Source: Phenylobacterium sp.
GTDB lineage: Bacteria; Pseudomonadota; Alphaproteobacteria; Caulobacterales; Caulobacteraceae
DNA: 64,000 bases
Assembly: GCA_017991675.1 (NCBI GenBank)
Contig: JAGOQB010000003.1
Span: 227,525-291,524 of the forward strand
Reading direction: 5' to 3'
Shown here: positions 46,401 to 53,997 of the stretch, piece after piece
How the letters are laid out: every line of letters begins with the position of its first letter
How positions within the stretch are numbered: position 1 is the first letter of the stretch
The notes under the pieces: model-generated
What the model was told of the DNA's origin: nothing
Database searches by the model: none
What the model saw: only the letters and a program-made list of their open reading frames with translations
Position numbers and translations under genes: made by a program

Positions 46401-47103
46401 TCCGGACCTGCTCGCAGCCATCGCGCCCGAGAGCCTGCGCAAGCTGGGGGCGCTGCAGATCGGGGGCCTGACGACCGGCCAGCTGTCGTCGCTGGCGGGC
46501 GATGACCTGCGCAAGTTTGCGGCCGCACAGATCGGCCGCTTCTCGACCGCCCAGCTCAACGCGCTCAGCCCGGCGCAGATGGCGGCGTTCGACCCCGAGC
46601 AGGTCGCCGGGCTCACGGCCGGCCAGCTCTCGGGACTTTTGCCTGCGAACCTGCGGGCCCTGACCGCCGCCCAGCTCGCCGCGCTGTCGAGCGATCAGCT
46701 GGCGGGGCTGTCGGGCGAGCAGATCAGCGTCCTGACCCTCGATCAGTTCCAGGCGCTGAGCGCGAGCCAGGTGGGGGGCCTCAGCGCCGCACAGATCGGC
46801 GGCCTGCCGCTCGCCAAGATCGCGCAGCTGACGGCGCAGGACCTGGGGGAGTTCGGCACGGCGCAGTTCCGGGCGTTGGCCCCGGCCCAGATCGCGGCGC
46901 TGTCACCGGCGCTGATCGGCGCCCTGACGCCGCAACAAGGCGCGATGTTCGAGATCAGCCAGGTCGCCGCGCTGACGGGGGCCCAGCTCGCCGAGCTGCC
47001 GACGGCGGTGATCGGGGCGATGAACCCCTGGGTCCGCGAGGCCTTCACCGCAAGCCAGATCGCGGCGTTGAGCCAAGCCCAGCGTGACGCGCTGCAGGGC
47101 TGA
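43480..47103 (+). CDS. Giant octapeptide-repeat protein, 150 tandem units, family not recognised
   Basis: A 1,207-residue protein that is almost wholly one repeat. After MGISQL, 150 consecutive octads follow the rule [S/T]-[P/A]-x-Q-[I/L/V]-x-[A/G/S]-L, ending in a two-residue tail. One unit (102, residues 815-821) has seven residues. Ser/Thr at position 1, Pro favoured at 2 and Gln/Glu at 4 look like a helix N-cap, N1-Pro and capping box, so each octad may start a short helix in an alpha-solenoid. There is no signal peptide, TM segment, RTX motif or Cys; only three Trp and one Tyr. The codons differ between copies, so the array is old. It may be an adhesin, scaffold or decoy; function unknown. 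It is convergent to the phosphonate operon. Confidence 0.85.
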   Translation: MGISQLSPTQIGALPVSTFEALTTDELKSLSASQVGAIPAAGLSALSGEQVASLSTAQIKGVTAAQIKGLAAADMAEFTPAQLLAFSSAQLNALSSANFAALSQEQVEGLSRAQVQSLSPTMLAALGVADVNEFNAAQIGALTSGQLRALSELHIAGLSTSRLDGLSGQQMSALTARQLAALTAEQFASLDGVQALGISPLQIKLLSAADFAKVTTEQIHSFSAAQIGAINAGGLSTLTPGEIAGLSAAQIKGLTPAQIKAMSVEQLTAFTAQQFTAFSALQIGAFSPASLGALPPERLAGLSSAQIRGLTGPQISSLDAAHLAALRPEQIGALSWTQTGAISPTQLAAFTTGQIGGLTAAQVSGLTGSHLAALSPDLVGALTPAQLSGLTSRQMAQLPRATFDSFSSAQVLALSPAQLGSLSGGNITSLTLDEAAGLSTAQVRGLTRGQLAVLDEAFIGAWSSDQRLSLTGGQLSALSPAKLALFSGAEFAALSKPQIQGLTPAQVGALPTAAFIALTGPQVLAFSPGQLAALSLPNTASLTSAEIAGFTPQQIAALTPAQIGALGEEHTAAFSPSQARTLSAAQIAALSPAKLGAIAAASLAALSASQVRSIPASNLAGLDAAALARFTGPQIGALSTGQLGALSQAQVSSLSETQLDGMTAGQLGALSTEGLAALTASQLASLSATQIKGLTTGQLSALAPADFAELQPAHLLAFSGAQLGALSVENFLSLPPQVLSALNASQLRGLSPAQIIALPPSSFAALGPVQRLALSPSQIGALSLASTAELTAAEVGGLSAAQIGGLRNEQLATLSAHLPAFIPSQIAGLTAAQLSSLTPAQIAGLSATQVGGLSAQQIGGMSAPAYSALTQEQVAGLKATQLSGLGATRMGDLSAEDFDEFSADQIVSFSAGQLAGLSLRNITSLTDDELARLSRQQVTGLTPAQVAAFAPAQFDVFAPGQVQAMTAAQIGALDPDLLAAIAPESLRKLGALQIGGLTTGQLSSLAGDDLRKFAAAQIGRFSTAQLNALSPAQMAAFDPEQVAGLTAGQLSGLLPANLRALTAAQLAALSSDQLAGLSGEQISVLTLDQFQALSASQVGGLSAAQIGGLPLAKIAQLTAQDLGEFGTAQFRALAPAQIAALSPALIGALTPQQGAMFEISQVAALTGAQLAELPTAVIGAMNPWVREAFTASQIAALSQAQRDALQG
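43498..47094 (+). repeat. 24-base (octad) tandem array with 7-octad superperiod
   Basis: The coding array itself: 149 units of 24 bases and one of 21. Units lacking Gln at position 4 concentrate at offsets 0, +3 and +4 of a superperiod of seven octads (168 bases). The anchor units (often with D/T at 4, and Phe at 5 or 8) are 2, 9, 16, 26, 33, 43, 50, 57, 64, 71, 78, 88, 95, 102, 112, 119, 126, 140 and 147. Four intervals are 10 octads instead of 7. Confidence 0.8.
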
Positions 47104-47108
47104 GGGCT

Positions 47109-48410
47109 CTAGGCCGGCGGCCGGCCCCGGAAGTAGCGCCAGGCGAAGACCAGGCAGGCTAGGCCGGCGACGCCGACCGCCGCAGAAGCGACCGCCAGGA
47201 ACGGCGCCCAATCCAGGTCGACGCCGCCGAGGCTCTTGGCCAGCAGCATCAGCAGCGATCCGGCATAGCCGCTCGCGTCGGCGACATAGATCAGGAAGCC
47301 GGCGGTGCCCGCCGACCCGGCATAGGCCATGAAGCGGTCGAACAGCACCCCGTTGAACGGCGTGTAGGCCAGATAGACGCCTGCCCCGAGCCCGATCATC
47401 CAGCCCATCGGCCCGATCCATCCCAGGAGGTATCCGGCGCTGACCGCGGCGCAGGCGATGAGCCCGCTTCCAACCATGACCAGATTGGCGATGAACGCCC
47501 GGCGGTTGTCGCGGAACACCGCCAGCAGGGCCAGGGCGGCCAGCACCACCGCGGCCACCGGCAGTTCGGAGAGGCTGAAGATCGCCGGATCCGCGCCATG
47601 GCCGAGGTCGGCCCAGATCTCGGCGGCGAAATTGTCCCGGAAGTCGCGCAGCGCGGTCAGCGCCACATAGATCGCGATCATGCCGACCAGACCGGGCGCA
47701 TACCGCATGAAGAGCGCGCGGCGCGCGGCGCGGTCCATCGGGCTGCGCCGCTGGCGGGCGGCCTCGTCGGCGCGGCTGGGCGGCGGCAGATAGCTGAGCC
47801 CGGCGACGCAGACGAGGAGCAGCGGCGTAAACAGCAGGCCGGTCGCGGCCGGCATCCAGAACTCGCCCACGCCATGGCCCTGCATCAGCCACATGCCGAC
47901 CGACTTCACGACCCCGGACGAGACGATGAAGCTGGCGCAGAGCATCGCGCCGATGACCTCGGAGAGGCGGCGCCCCTCAACGAAGCCGAACACCAGACCC
48001 CAGATCATGCCGAGCGGCAGGCCGTTGAGGAACAGGAAGACCAGATTGTAGGGCGCCGGCGTCAGGCCGAAGCCGACCAGCGCCAGTTCGGCGCCGGCGA
48101 TGAGGGCGACGATCGAGGCCGCCCGTCTTGAGGCCGGCAGCTCGGAGATCACCTTCACGCCGAGAAACTTGGACAGCGCGTAGCCCACGACCTGGGCGAT
48201 CACCAGCGCCACCTTGTAGTCGACCGCCAGCCCGCCGATGTCCGCGTAGTCGGCGGCCGTGAACGGCTTTCGATAGGCGTACATCGCGAAATAGGCGCCG
48301 AACGCCATCAGGCCGCCGTAGATCGCGAGCACCGCCGGGGGCGCGGCCGCCAACCAGCGGGTCAGCCGGGGCGCGCGCAGGGCCGTCATTGCGGTGGCGG
48401 ACATGGCCAA
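47109..48410 (-). CDS. MFS-fold transporter (DUF5690-like), phosphonate locus
   Basis: A 433-residue, about 12-helix permease. AIYGGLMAFGAYFAMYAYRKPFTAADY is the sugar-phosphate-antiporter-like start (compare UhpT/GlpT MYAxRKP), and LPLGMIWGLVFGFVEGRRLSEVIG and PFNGVLFDRFMAY are distinctive of what I recall as DUF5690. It starts two bases after the phnX stop, so it is the fourth gene of the TBDR-FAD oxidase-phnX operon. It would move the aminophosphonate, or a product, across the inner membrane in place of an ABC transporter. Substrate inferred from context. Confidence 0.7.
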   Translation of the reverse strand: MAMSATAMTALRAPRLTRWLAAAPPAVLAIYGGLMAFGAYFAMYAYRKPFTAADYADIGGLAVDYKVALVIAQVVGYALSKFLGVKVISELPASRRAASIVALIAGAELALVGFGLTPAPYNLVFLFLNGLPLGMIWGLVFGFVEGRRLSEVIGAMLCASFIVSSGVVKSVGMWLMQGHGVGEFWMPAATGLLFTPLLLVCVAGLSYLPPPSRADEAARQRRSPMDRAARRALFMRYAPGLVGMIAIYVALTALRDFRDNFAAEIWADLGHGADPAIFSLSELPVAAVVLAALALLAVFRDNRRAFIANLVMVGSGLIACAAVSAGYLLGWIGPMGWMIGLGAGVYLAYTPFNGVLFDRFMAYAGSAGTAGFLIYVADASGYAGSLLMLLAKSLGGVDLDWAPFLAVASAAVGVAGLACLVFAWRYFRGRPPA

Positions 48411-48412
48411 GG

Positions 48413-49249
48413 TCAGATCCGAACGCGCGGGGCGGGCGCGCCAGGCCGCTCCCCCGCGGCGATCCGCATTTCGAGCTCCGCCAGCAATGGCAGGATGTCG
48501 GCGACGGTTTCGACGACATAGTCGGCGCCAGCCTCGGCGAGCACGGCGGCCGAGCTGCTGACGGCGTCACGCCGCGCCGCGGGATCGAGCGCCTCGAACG
48601 CCGCCCGGTCGAGCCCGACGCCGTTGCCGGAGGCGGCCAGGCCGATGGTCCAGACCCCGGCCTCGCGGCCCTCAGCCATGCCCACCGCCGCGTCGTCGAC
48701 CTTGACGCAGGCCCTGGCCGGCCAGGCGCCAAGTTCGACCAACGCTTTCCAGGTCATCAGCGGCGAGGGCCGCCCCTCCGCCGTCTCGCCGGCGCAAACG
48801 ACGACCTCGGGCGCGTAGCCCTGGGCGGCGGCGAGCGGCAGGATGCCAGCCATCATCTGGCGGCTGTAGCCAGTGCCCGATCCGACGCGCACGCCCCGGG
48901 TCCGCAGCAGGGCCGCCAGTTCGGCCGCGCCCGGGATCAGGGCGGCGCAGTCGCGGGCGGCCGCCTCCATGCGCGGCCCCACGGCGTCGAACAGTCGGTC
49001 GATGTCGCCGGCCGCCGGGCGGGCGCCGCGGGCGGCGGTCCAGCGCGCGATCATCGGCTCGCGCGAGAGGATGGCGGCGATGTGGTCACGTTTGGCCATG
49101 CCCATGTCGGCCCGCGCCTCGAGGTCGGAGAGCTCGACGCCCTCGGCCGCGAAGACCTCGCCGAGCGCCTTCACCGGCGCCACGCAGCCGAAATCCACCA
49201 TGGTCCCGGCCCAGTCGAAGACGAAGGCCTTGATCGGAGAGGTCGTCAC
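48413..49249 (-). CDS. phnX: Phosphonoacetaldehyde hydrolase (phosphonatase)
   Basis: HAD-superfamily enzyme that cleaves the C-P bond of phosphonoacetaldehyde to acetaldehyde and phosphate. The nucleophile D12 lies in VFDWAGTMVDFG and the Schiff-base lysine K53 in ADMGMAKRDHI, both exactly as in characterised PhnX. RVGSGTGYSRQMM and CVKVDDAAVGMAEGREAGVWTIGL are later conserved parts. The GTG start at 49249 overlaps the upstream FAD oxidase stop (GTGA), and no ATG fits between. Length 278 is normal. No PhnW transaminase is nearby, so phosphonoacetaldehyde should come from the FAD oxidase. Confidence 0.92.
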   Translation of the reverse strand: MTTSPIKAFVFDWAGTMVDFGCVAPVKALGEVFAAEGVELSDLEARADMGMAKRDHIAAILSREPMIARWTAARGARPAAGDIDRLFDAVGPRMEAAARDCAALIPGAAELAALLRTRGVRVGSGTGYSRQMMAGILPLAAAQGYAPEVVVCAGETAEGRPSPLMTWKALVELGAWPARACVKVDDAAVGMAEGREAGVWTIGLAASGNGVGLDRAAFEALDPAARRDAVSSSAAVLAEAGADYVVETVADILPLLAELEMRIAAGERPGAPAPRVRI

Positions 49250-50364
49250 AGCACACCCATGTCTTGAAGCGTCTGCTCGGCGATGCCGAACGAGGTCGAG
49301 GCGCCGGCCCCGCAAGTGACCGCCACCAGGCGGACGGCGGGATGCGGCGCGTCGATGAAGAACAGCTGCCGGTCGGAGGACGCGTAGGTCCCGGTCCAGC
49401 GATCGACCACCGGAGGCGGCTCGCCCAGCACCCGGCGGTATTCCTCCAGGATCAGGGCGTCGACCCGCTCGGAGGCGAACGGATCGGGCGCGTCGCCATA
49501 CCGGTGGCTGTCGCCGACGACGAGGCTGCCGTCGCCGCTCTGCACGACGATCAGGTGGACGCCCTCGGCCAGGGCCTCCGGCGCCTCGGCGGCGAGCCGC
49601 TCGCGCAACGGCGCGGCCTGCGGCAGCTGCGCGTAGCCGAGGTAGCGGATCAGGCCGAGATCGGACATGACCGCCGTGGGCAGACGGAACCCCGGATCGG
49701 CCAGGCGCAGCATCTGCAGCTGGCAGCGGGTGACCTGGCGCTCGCGAATGCGGTCGGCGAAGAGGCCGTTCAGGTCGTCCCCCGGGCAGACCACGACCCG
49801 ATCGGCGCGCACCGGACCGGCGGAGGTCTGCAGGCCCCCGTCGCTCACCGCGTGGACATGCACCCCGAAACGGAACTCGACGCCGAACGCCTCGGCGAGC
49901 CAGGCCGTGAGCTTGGGGATCGCCTCGCGCGATTCCACCCGCACCTCATGCGGCGACCGCAGCGCCGCGAGCACGCCGGGCTGGAGCGGGAAGCCGGCGT
50001 CCTGCGGGGCGATCATCGCGCACCCCTGCCCCATCTCGGTGTCCAGGAACGCCGACAGCAGGTCGCGCGCCTCCTCCGAGCGGACGGCCAGGGTCATGCC
50101 TTCATGCAGGATCGGAACGCCGGCCAGGGGAGCGACCTCGCGCCAGGTGCGGCACGTCCGCTGGGCCAGGCGCCAGAACTCGCCGCGCGCCTGGCCGGTG
50201 ACGGTGATGAAGCCGAAGTTGCGGATCGAGGCGCCGATGGCCCGGGCGTGGCGCTCGACGACGCAGACTTTCAGTCCGGCCCGAGCGGCCAGATAGGCGT
50301 GGGCGAGACCGAGGATACCGCCCCCCACCACGGCTAGATCAAATCGTTCGACGGATGCGCTCAT
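49246..50364 (-). CDS. FAD-dependent amine oxidoreductase of phosphonate clusters (TIGR03364-like)
   Basis: A 372-residue DAO-type flavoprotein. The dinucleotide motif is VVGGGILGLAHAYLAARAG, then VERHARAIGASIRNFGFITVTGQ, the pattern of the family associated with phosphonate genes. It ends with LVAVTCGAGASTSFGIAE. By family and context it should oxidatively deaminate 2-aminoethylphosphonate or an N-methyl/hydroxyl relative to phosphonoacetaldehyde; to my recollection related oxidases act on N-methyl-AEP. The stop overlaps phnX by four bases. The exact substrate is the main uncertainty. Confidence 0.85.
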   Translation of the reverse strand: MSASVERFDLAVVGGGILGLAHAYLAARAGLKVCVVERHARAIGASIRNFGFITVTGQARGEFWRLAQRTCRTWREVAPLAGVPILHEGMTLAVRSEEARDLLSAFLDTEMGQGCAMIAPQDAGFPLQPGVLAALRSPHEVRVESREAIPKLTAWLAEAFGVEFRFGVHVHAVSDGGLQTSAGPVRADRVVVCPGDDLNGLFADRIRERQVTRCQLQMLRLADPGFRLPTAVMSDLGLIRYLGYAQLPQAAPLRERLAAEAPEALAEGVHLIVVQSGDGSLVVGDSHRYGDAPDPFASERVDALILEEYRRVLGEPPPVVDRWTGTYASSDRQLFFIDAPHPAVRLVAVTCGAGASTSFGIAEQTLQDMGVL

Positions 50365-50421
50365 CGGCAGGCACTCGGAATGGCGCGCGCCGTCCCCCGC
50401 GCGGGGGACGGCGCGGCTGGG

Positions 50422-52881
50422 TCAGAACTTGGCGCGCAGGGTCGCCGAGACGGTGCGCGGCGCGCCGCGCATGTAGCGCTGGGTGAACTCGTCGAGCGAT
50501 CCGCCGATGTAGTCCTCGTCGAGCAGGTTGCTGACGTTGAGCTGCAGCGACACGCCCTCCAGCGCCGGCAGTTCGTAGCTGGCCGACAGATCGACGACGG
50601 TGCGGGCCGGCAGGTAGAGGGCCGGGGTGTTCAAGGCGTCGCCGGCGGTCTTGCCCTGGTAGTTGGCGCTCAGCGAGGCGGCGAAGGGGCCGCGATGGTA
50701 ATCGACGCCGAGATTGACGATCGTCTTCGGCGCGGCCGGAACCTCGTTGCCCTTGCGAACCTGGCGGTCGGCGCCGGCGTTGGCCGTGCCGCCGACGAAG
50801 TCTGCGAGATAGGTCGAGGAATTGAGGGTCAGGGCCCCGTAGAGCCCGAGTTCCGGCGTCACGTCATAGAGGGCGCTGGCCTCCAGGCCGTAGGACTCCA
50901 CCCCGTCGCCGGCGTTGATGTACGAGCCGGACGTCCCCGCCGCATAGTTGATGCCGCCGCCCTGGCTGACGTCGACATAGTCGGCCGTGCGGAAGGTGAT
51001 CGCGTTCTTGTAGCGGACGTAGTAGGCCGTGGCCGAGGCCATCAGCGGGCCGTTGCGGTAGCGCAGGCCGACATCGACGTTCGAGGCGACCGACGAGTTG
51101 AGGTTGTCAGTGTCGGTGCCGGTCTTTTCCAGCGCCCAGTCGCCCACCGCGCCGTAGTTCTGCGAGAAGGTCCCGAACGCCTCCAGCTGGTCGCTGACGC
51201 GATAGACGGCGCCCAGCGAGAACAGCAGGTCGGAGTCGGCGTTCAGCGAGGTCTTGAGGCCGGTCGCCGGAGCGCCGTGGGCGTCCCAGGCGTCCTTCAC
51301 GCCCTCGATGTCGATGAGGAACATCTGCACGCCGCCGCTGAGCGTCAGGTCGCCGAGCGTGATCTTGTCCTGCAGGAAGAACTTCCACTGATCGGTGGTG
51401 AAGTGCTGCTGGAAGTCGATCAGCTGCGGGTTCGTGTAGTAGGTCGCCGAGCCGGTGGTGACGTCGATGATCTGGCGCCAGGCGCGGCCGAAGTCGCGGT
51501 CCAGGCGCTCGTACCAGACCCCGCCCTCGATCTGGTGAGCGCCGAGTTCGTAGTCGGCCTTGGCCGTGAAGCCGTAGCGGTCATGGCCATAGAGGCTGGT
51601 GCGGAAGGTCTGCAGCGGCACGCAGCCGGTGTTGTTCAGCCCGGCGTAGCTGGCCTTGCCGTTGGAGGCGTAGGCCGTGCCGGCCGCATAGCAGCGGGAC
51701 GACGCGACCACCGTGCCGTCGGTGTCGGTATAGGTCAGGCCCGGGATCACCGCGCGCTGGCGGCCGTTGAGCAGGACGCCGTAATAGGCCCGATAGCGGG
51801 ACGAGCCAGCCGCCGCGCCGCCGGCCTGGGTGCGCACGAAGGCCCCCGGGGCGGTCTGGTCGACGGCGATCTGCTGATAGGGCGGGACAAAGTAGCCCAT
51901 GCCGGACTGGTGGTGGAGATAGGGCGCGAACTCGAGCGACAGCGCCGCGCTCGGACGCCAGGCGAGCTTCAGATAGGTGAAGGTGTTCTCACGCTTGGCG
52001 CCCCAGCCGTGGGCCCAATACTGGTTGGGGTCGTCGCCGTCATGCACGCGGGCCGGCAGGAACGACGGGACCGAACCGTCGGGACGGTTGGTGTTGTCGA
52101 GATTGGCGCGGGTGTCCTCGATGATCGGGTCGTCGAGCGCGTCGTCATAGGACGCGAAGCCGGTGATGGTCAGGTCTTCGCCGAACTCGGCGACGAACTT
52201 GCCCTCGAAATGGGTCTCGTCGATCACGCTCTGGTCGGAGCAGCCATAGGCCCAGCGGCAGGCGGTGAGCCGGGCGGCCCCGACATAGCCGCGCACCGGC
52301 CCGACTTGGCCGAAATCGTAGACCGCCGCATAGCGCCGCAGCTCGTTGTCGCCGACCGTCAGGGCGACCTGGCCGCCGGCCTCGCGGGCCGGATCGCGGG
52401 TGTAGAAGGCCAGCGTCCCGCCCAGCGCCGAGGACGAGGCCGACGACAGGCCGGCGGTGCCCTGGTTCACCTGGATCTGGGAGACGTTTTCGCTCTGCAG
52501 GTACTTTTGGGCCGGCGCCCCGCCCAGATAGTAGGAGGCGTTGTAGGCCGGCATGTCGTCGATCGTCTGGCCGATCTTCGACGAACGCAGGTTGACGTCG
52601 AAGCCGCGGATCGAGATGCCGTACGACCAGGGGTCGGCGTTGTAGGCGTCGGCGCCGCGGATCGACACGCCGGCCACCGGCTTGATCGCGTCGATGACGT
52701 TCTGGGCCGCGGACTGGGTCTCAATCTGCTGGGCGCCGACGATGGTGTTGCCGCGCGCGACCGAGGCGCCGGTGACGATCACCTCCTCGATCATCGTCGC
52801 GGCCGCAGCGTCCGCCGCGTGGGCCTGAGTGGCGAGTGCGGCCAGCACCGTGACGGCCGCGGTGGAGAACAAGGCTCTCAT
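50422..52881 (-). CDS. TonB-dependent outer-membrane receptor, phosphonate locus
   Basis: An 819-residue receptor. Signal peptide MRALFSTAAVTVLAALATQAHA; plug domain from EEVIVTGASVARGNTI through VAGVSIRGADAYNADPWSYGISIRGFDVNLRSS to ALGGTLAFYTRDP; then a 22-strand-type barrel ending in TVSATLRAKF with the C-terminal Phe needed for BAM insertion. It heads the operon (57-base gap to the FAD oxidase), so it probably imports the aminophosphonate, or a conjugate too large for porins. Two Cys in LTACRWAYGCSDQ may be a loop disulfide. Confidence 0.9.
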   Translation of the reverse strand: MRALFSTAAVTVLAALATQAHAADAAAATMIEEVIVTGASVARGNTIVGAQQIETQSAAQNVIDAIKPVAGVSIRGADAYNADPWSYGISIRGFDVNLRSSKIGQTIDDMPAYNASYYLGGAPAQKYLQSENVSQIQVNQGTAGLSSASSSALGGTLAFYTRDPAREAGGQVALTVGDNELRRYAAVYDFGQVGPVRGYVGAARLTACRWAYGCSDQSVIDETHFEGKFVAEFGEDLTITGFASYDDALDDPIIEDTRANLDNTNRPDGSVPSFLPARVHDGDDPNQYWAHGWGAKRENTFTYLKLAWRPSAALSLEFAPYLHHQSGMGYFVPPYQQIAVDQTAPGAFVRTQAGGAAAGSSRYRAYYGVLLNGRQRAVIPGLTYTDTDGTVVASSRCYAAGTAYASNGKASYAGLNNTGCVPLQTFRTSLYGHDRYGFTAKADYELGAHQIEGGVWYERLDRDFGRAWRQIIDVTTGSATYYTNPQLIDFQQHFTTDQWKFFLQDKITLGDLTLSGGVQMFLIDIEGVKDAWDAHGAPATGLKTSLNADSDLLFSLGAVYRVSDQLEAFGTFSQNYGAVGDWALEKTGTDTDNLNSSVASNVDVGLRYRNGPLMASATAYYVRYKNAITFRTADYVDVSQGGGINYAAGTSGSYINAGDGVESYGLEASALYDVTPELGLYGALTLNSSTYLADFVGGTANAGADRQVRKGNEVPAAPKTIVNLGVDYHRGPFAASLSANYQGKTAGDALNTPALYLPARTVVDLSASYELPALEGVSLQLNVSNLLDEDYIGGSLDEFTQRYMRGAPRTVSATLRAKF

Positions 52882-52963
52882 TTCACATCCCCCGATCGGC
52901 CGATGCGGCCGGGCTGAACGAGGGGCTCAATGAGCGTTCCGCCTGACTCCCGCCAATGCATTG

Positions 52964-52995
52964 CAGCCATGGCTGATATGGCTGTGAGCCATGGC
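52964..52995. promoter_or_regulatory. AGCCAT repeat cluster between TBDR and LysR genes (candidate LysR operator)
   Basis: CAGCCAT (52964-52970) and ATGGCTG (52978-52984) form an inverted repeat, and a further AGCCATGGC copy lies at 52987-52995. The cluster sits about 83 bases upstream of the TBDR start and 96 before LysR, the usual placement of LysR-type regulatory and activation sites in a divergent region. Confidence 0.5.
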
Positions 52996-53090
52996 GCGCA
53001 TGACGGAAATGCGAAACTTTTCTGACGCTTGCCGCGGCTCAGTGACGTCGGAAATCGGATGGACTATGGTCCGGCCGCTTCGCCGGGCGG

Positions 53091-53978
53091 GTGCTGTTGC
53101 GCGTCAATATCCAACACCTCAGGACGTTTCACGCGGTCGCCATCGAGAGGAACATCTCGCAGGCGGCGCGGCGGCTGAACGTCTCGCAGTCGACGCTCTC
53201 CAAGCAGCTCAAGGCGCTCGAGGATCGCCACAAACTGGCGCTGTTCCGCAATCGCACGCCGCCGCTGCAGTTCACCCCGGCGGGCGAGGCGCTCTACGAG
53301 CGCGCCAAGGTGCTGTTCGCGGCGGTCGAGCAGATCGACGCCCTGCTCGACGAGGACATGACCGACGAGCGCCTGGTGGTCCGCCTGGGGTCAGACACCC
53401 CGCCCCTGGCCGCGCGGCTGGCCTGCGAACTGAAGCAGGCCTTTCCCAATCTGCGGGCCAGCGCGCGCATCGAGAACGCCCGCGACAGCTTCGACCTGCT
53501 GCGTTCGGGACAGGTCGACATCGCCATCGTCAACGACCCGCCGGCCCACTCCCAGTTCTACTACGCGCCGGTCTATGAGGACGTGCTGATGGCCGCCCTG
53601 CCCGACGGGCATCGGCTGGCGGGCGACGACGCATTTCCGATCGAGGCCATCGAGCAGGAGACCCTGCTGCTGCGCGAGGCGATGTCGCGGACCCGCGAGG
53701 CGACCGAACGCTACCTGCTGGGGTTCGGGCTGGCGGCGGCCGACACGGTGGAGCTGCACACGCGCGAGACCATCCGCGAGGCCATCGCGCTCGGTCTCGG
53801 GATCAGCTTCTTCTATGCCGGCGAGTGCCCGCCGGACGCGCGGCTGGCCTATCGGCCGATCCGGGCCTCCGCGCCGCCGCCCCGCATCACCGCCTATTTC
53901 GTCTGCCTGAACGAGCGGCGGACGCACCCGCTGGTGCGCCGCGCCGAACGCCTCGCGCGCGCCTGGAAAGGCGACTGA
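53091..53978 (+). CDS. LysR-family transcriptional regulator of the phosphonate locus
   Basis: A 295-residue LysR-type regulator. NIQHLRTFHAVAIERNISQAARRLNVSQSTLSKQLKALEDRHKLALFRN is the winged-HTH domain, followed by a linker helix and the two-lobe periplasmic-binding-like effector domain (DIAIVNDPPAHSQF...ALGLGISFFYAGECPPD). It begins at GTG 53091 (or TTG 53097); the start is uncertain. Divergent from the TBDR-FAD oxidase-phnX-MFS operon with repeated half-sites between, so it probably activates that operon in response to the aminophosphonate. Confidence 0.88.
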   Translation: MLLRVNIQHLRTFHAVAIERNISQAARRLNVSQSTLSKQLKALEDRHKLALFRNRTPPLQFTPAGEALYERAKVLFAAVEQIDALLDEDMTDERLVVRLGSDTPPLAARLACELKQAFPNLRASARIENARDSFDLLRSGQVDIAIVNDPPAHSQFYYAPVYEDVLMAALPDGHRLAGDDAFPIEAIEQETLLLREAMSRTREATERYLLGFGLAAADTVELHTRETIREAIALGLGISFFYAGECPPDARLAYRPIRASAPPPRITAYFVCLNERRTHPLVRRAERLARAWKGD

Positions 53979-53997
53979 GCGGTCGGCGGCGCGTCCT

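Noticed and set aside
43498-47094. Possible CRISPR array or minisatellite
   Set aside because: The 24-base copies are not identical, have no spacers and remain in an open reading frame throughout. The conservation is at protein level.
43480-47103. TAL-effector-like DNA-binding protein
   Set aside because: The octad TPxQVxAI resembles the first helix of TAL repeats, but there is no 33-35-residue period, no variable di-residue and no second helix pattern.
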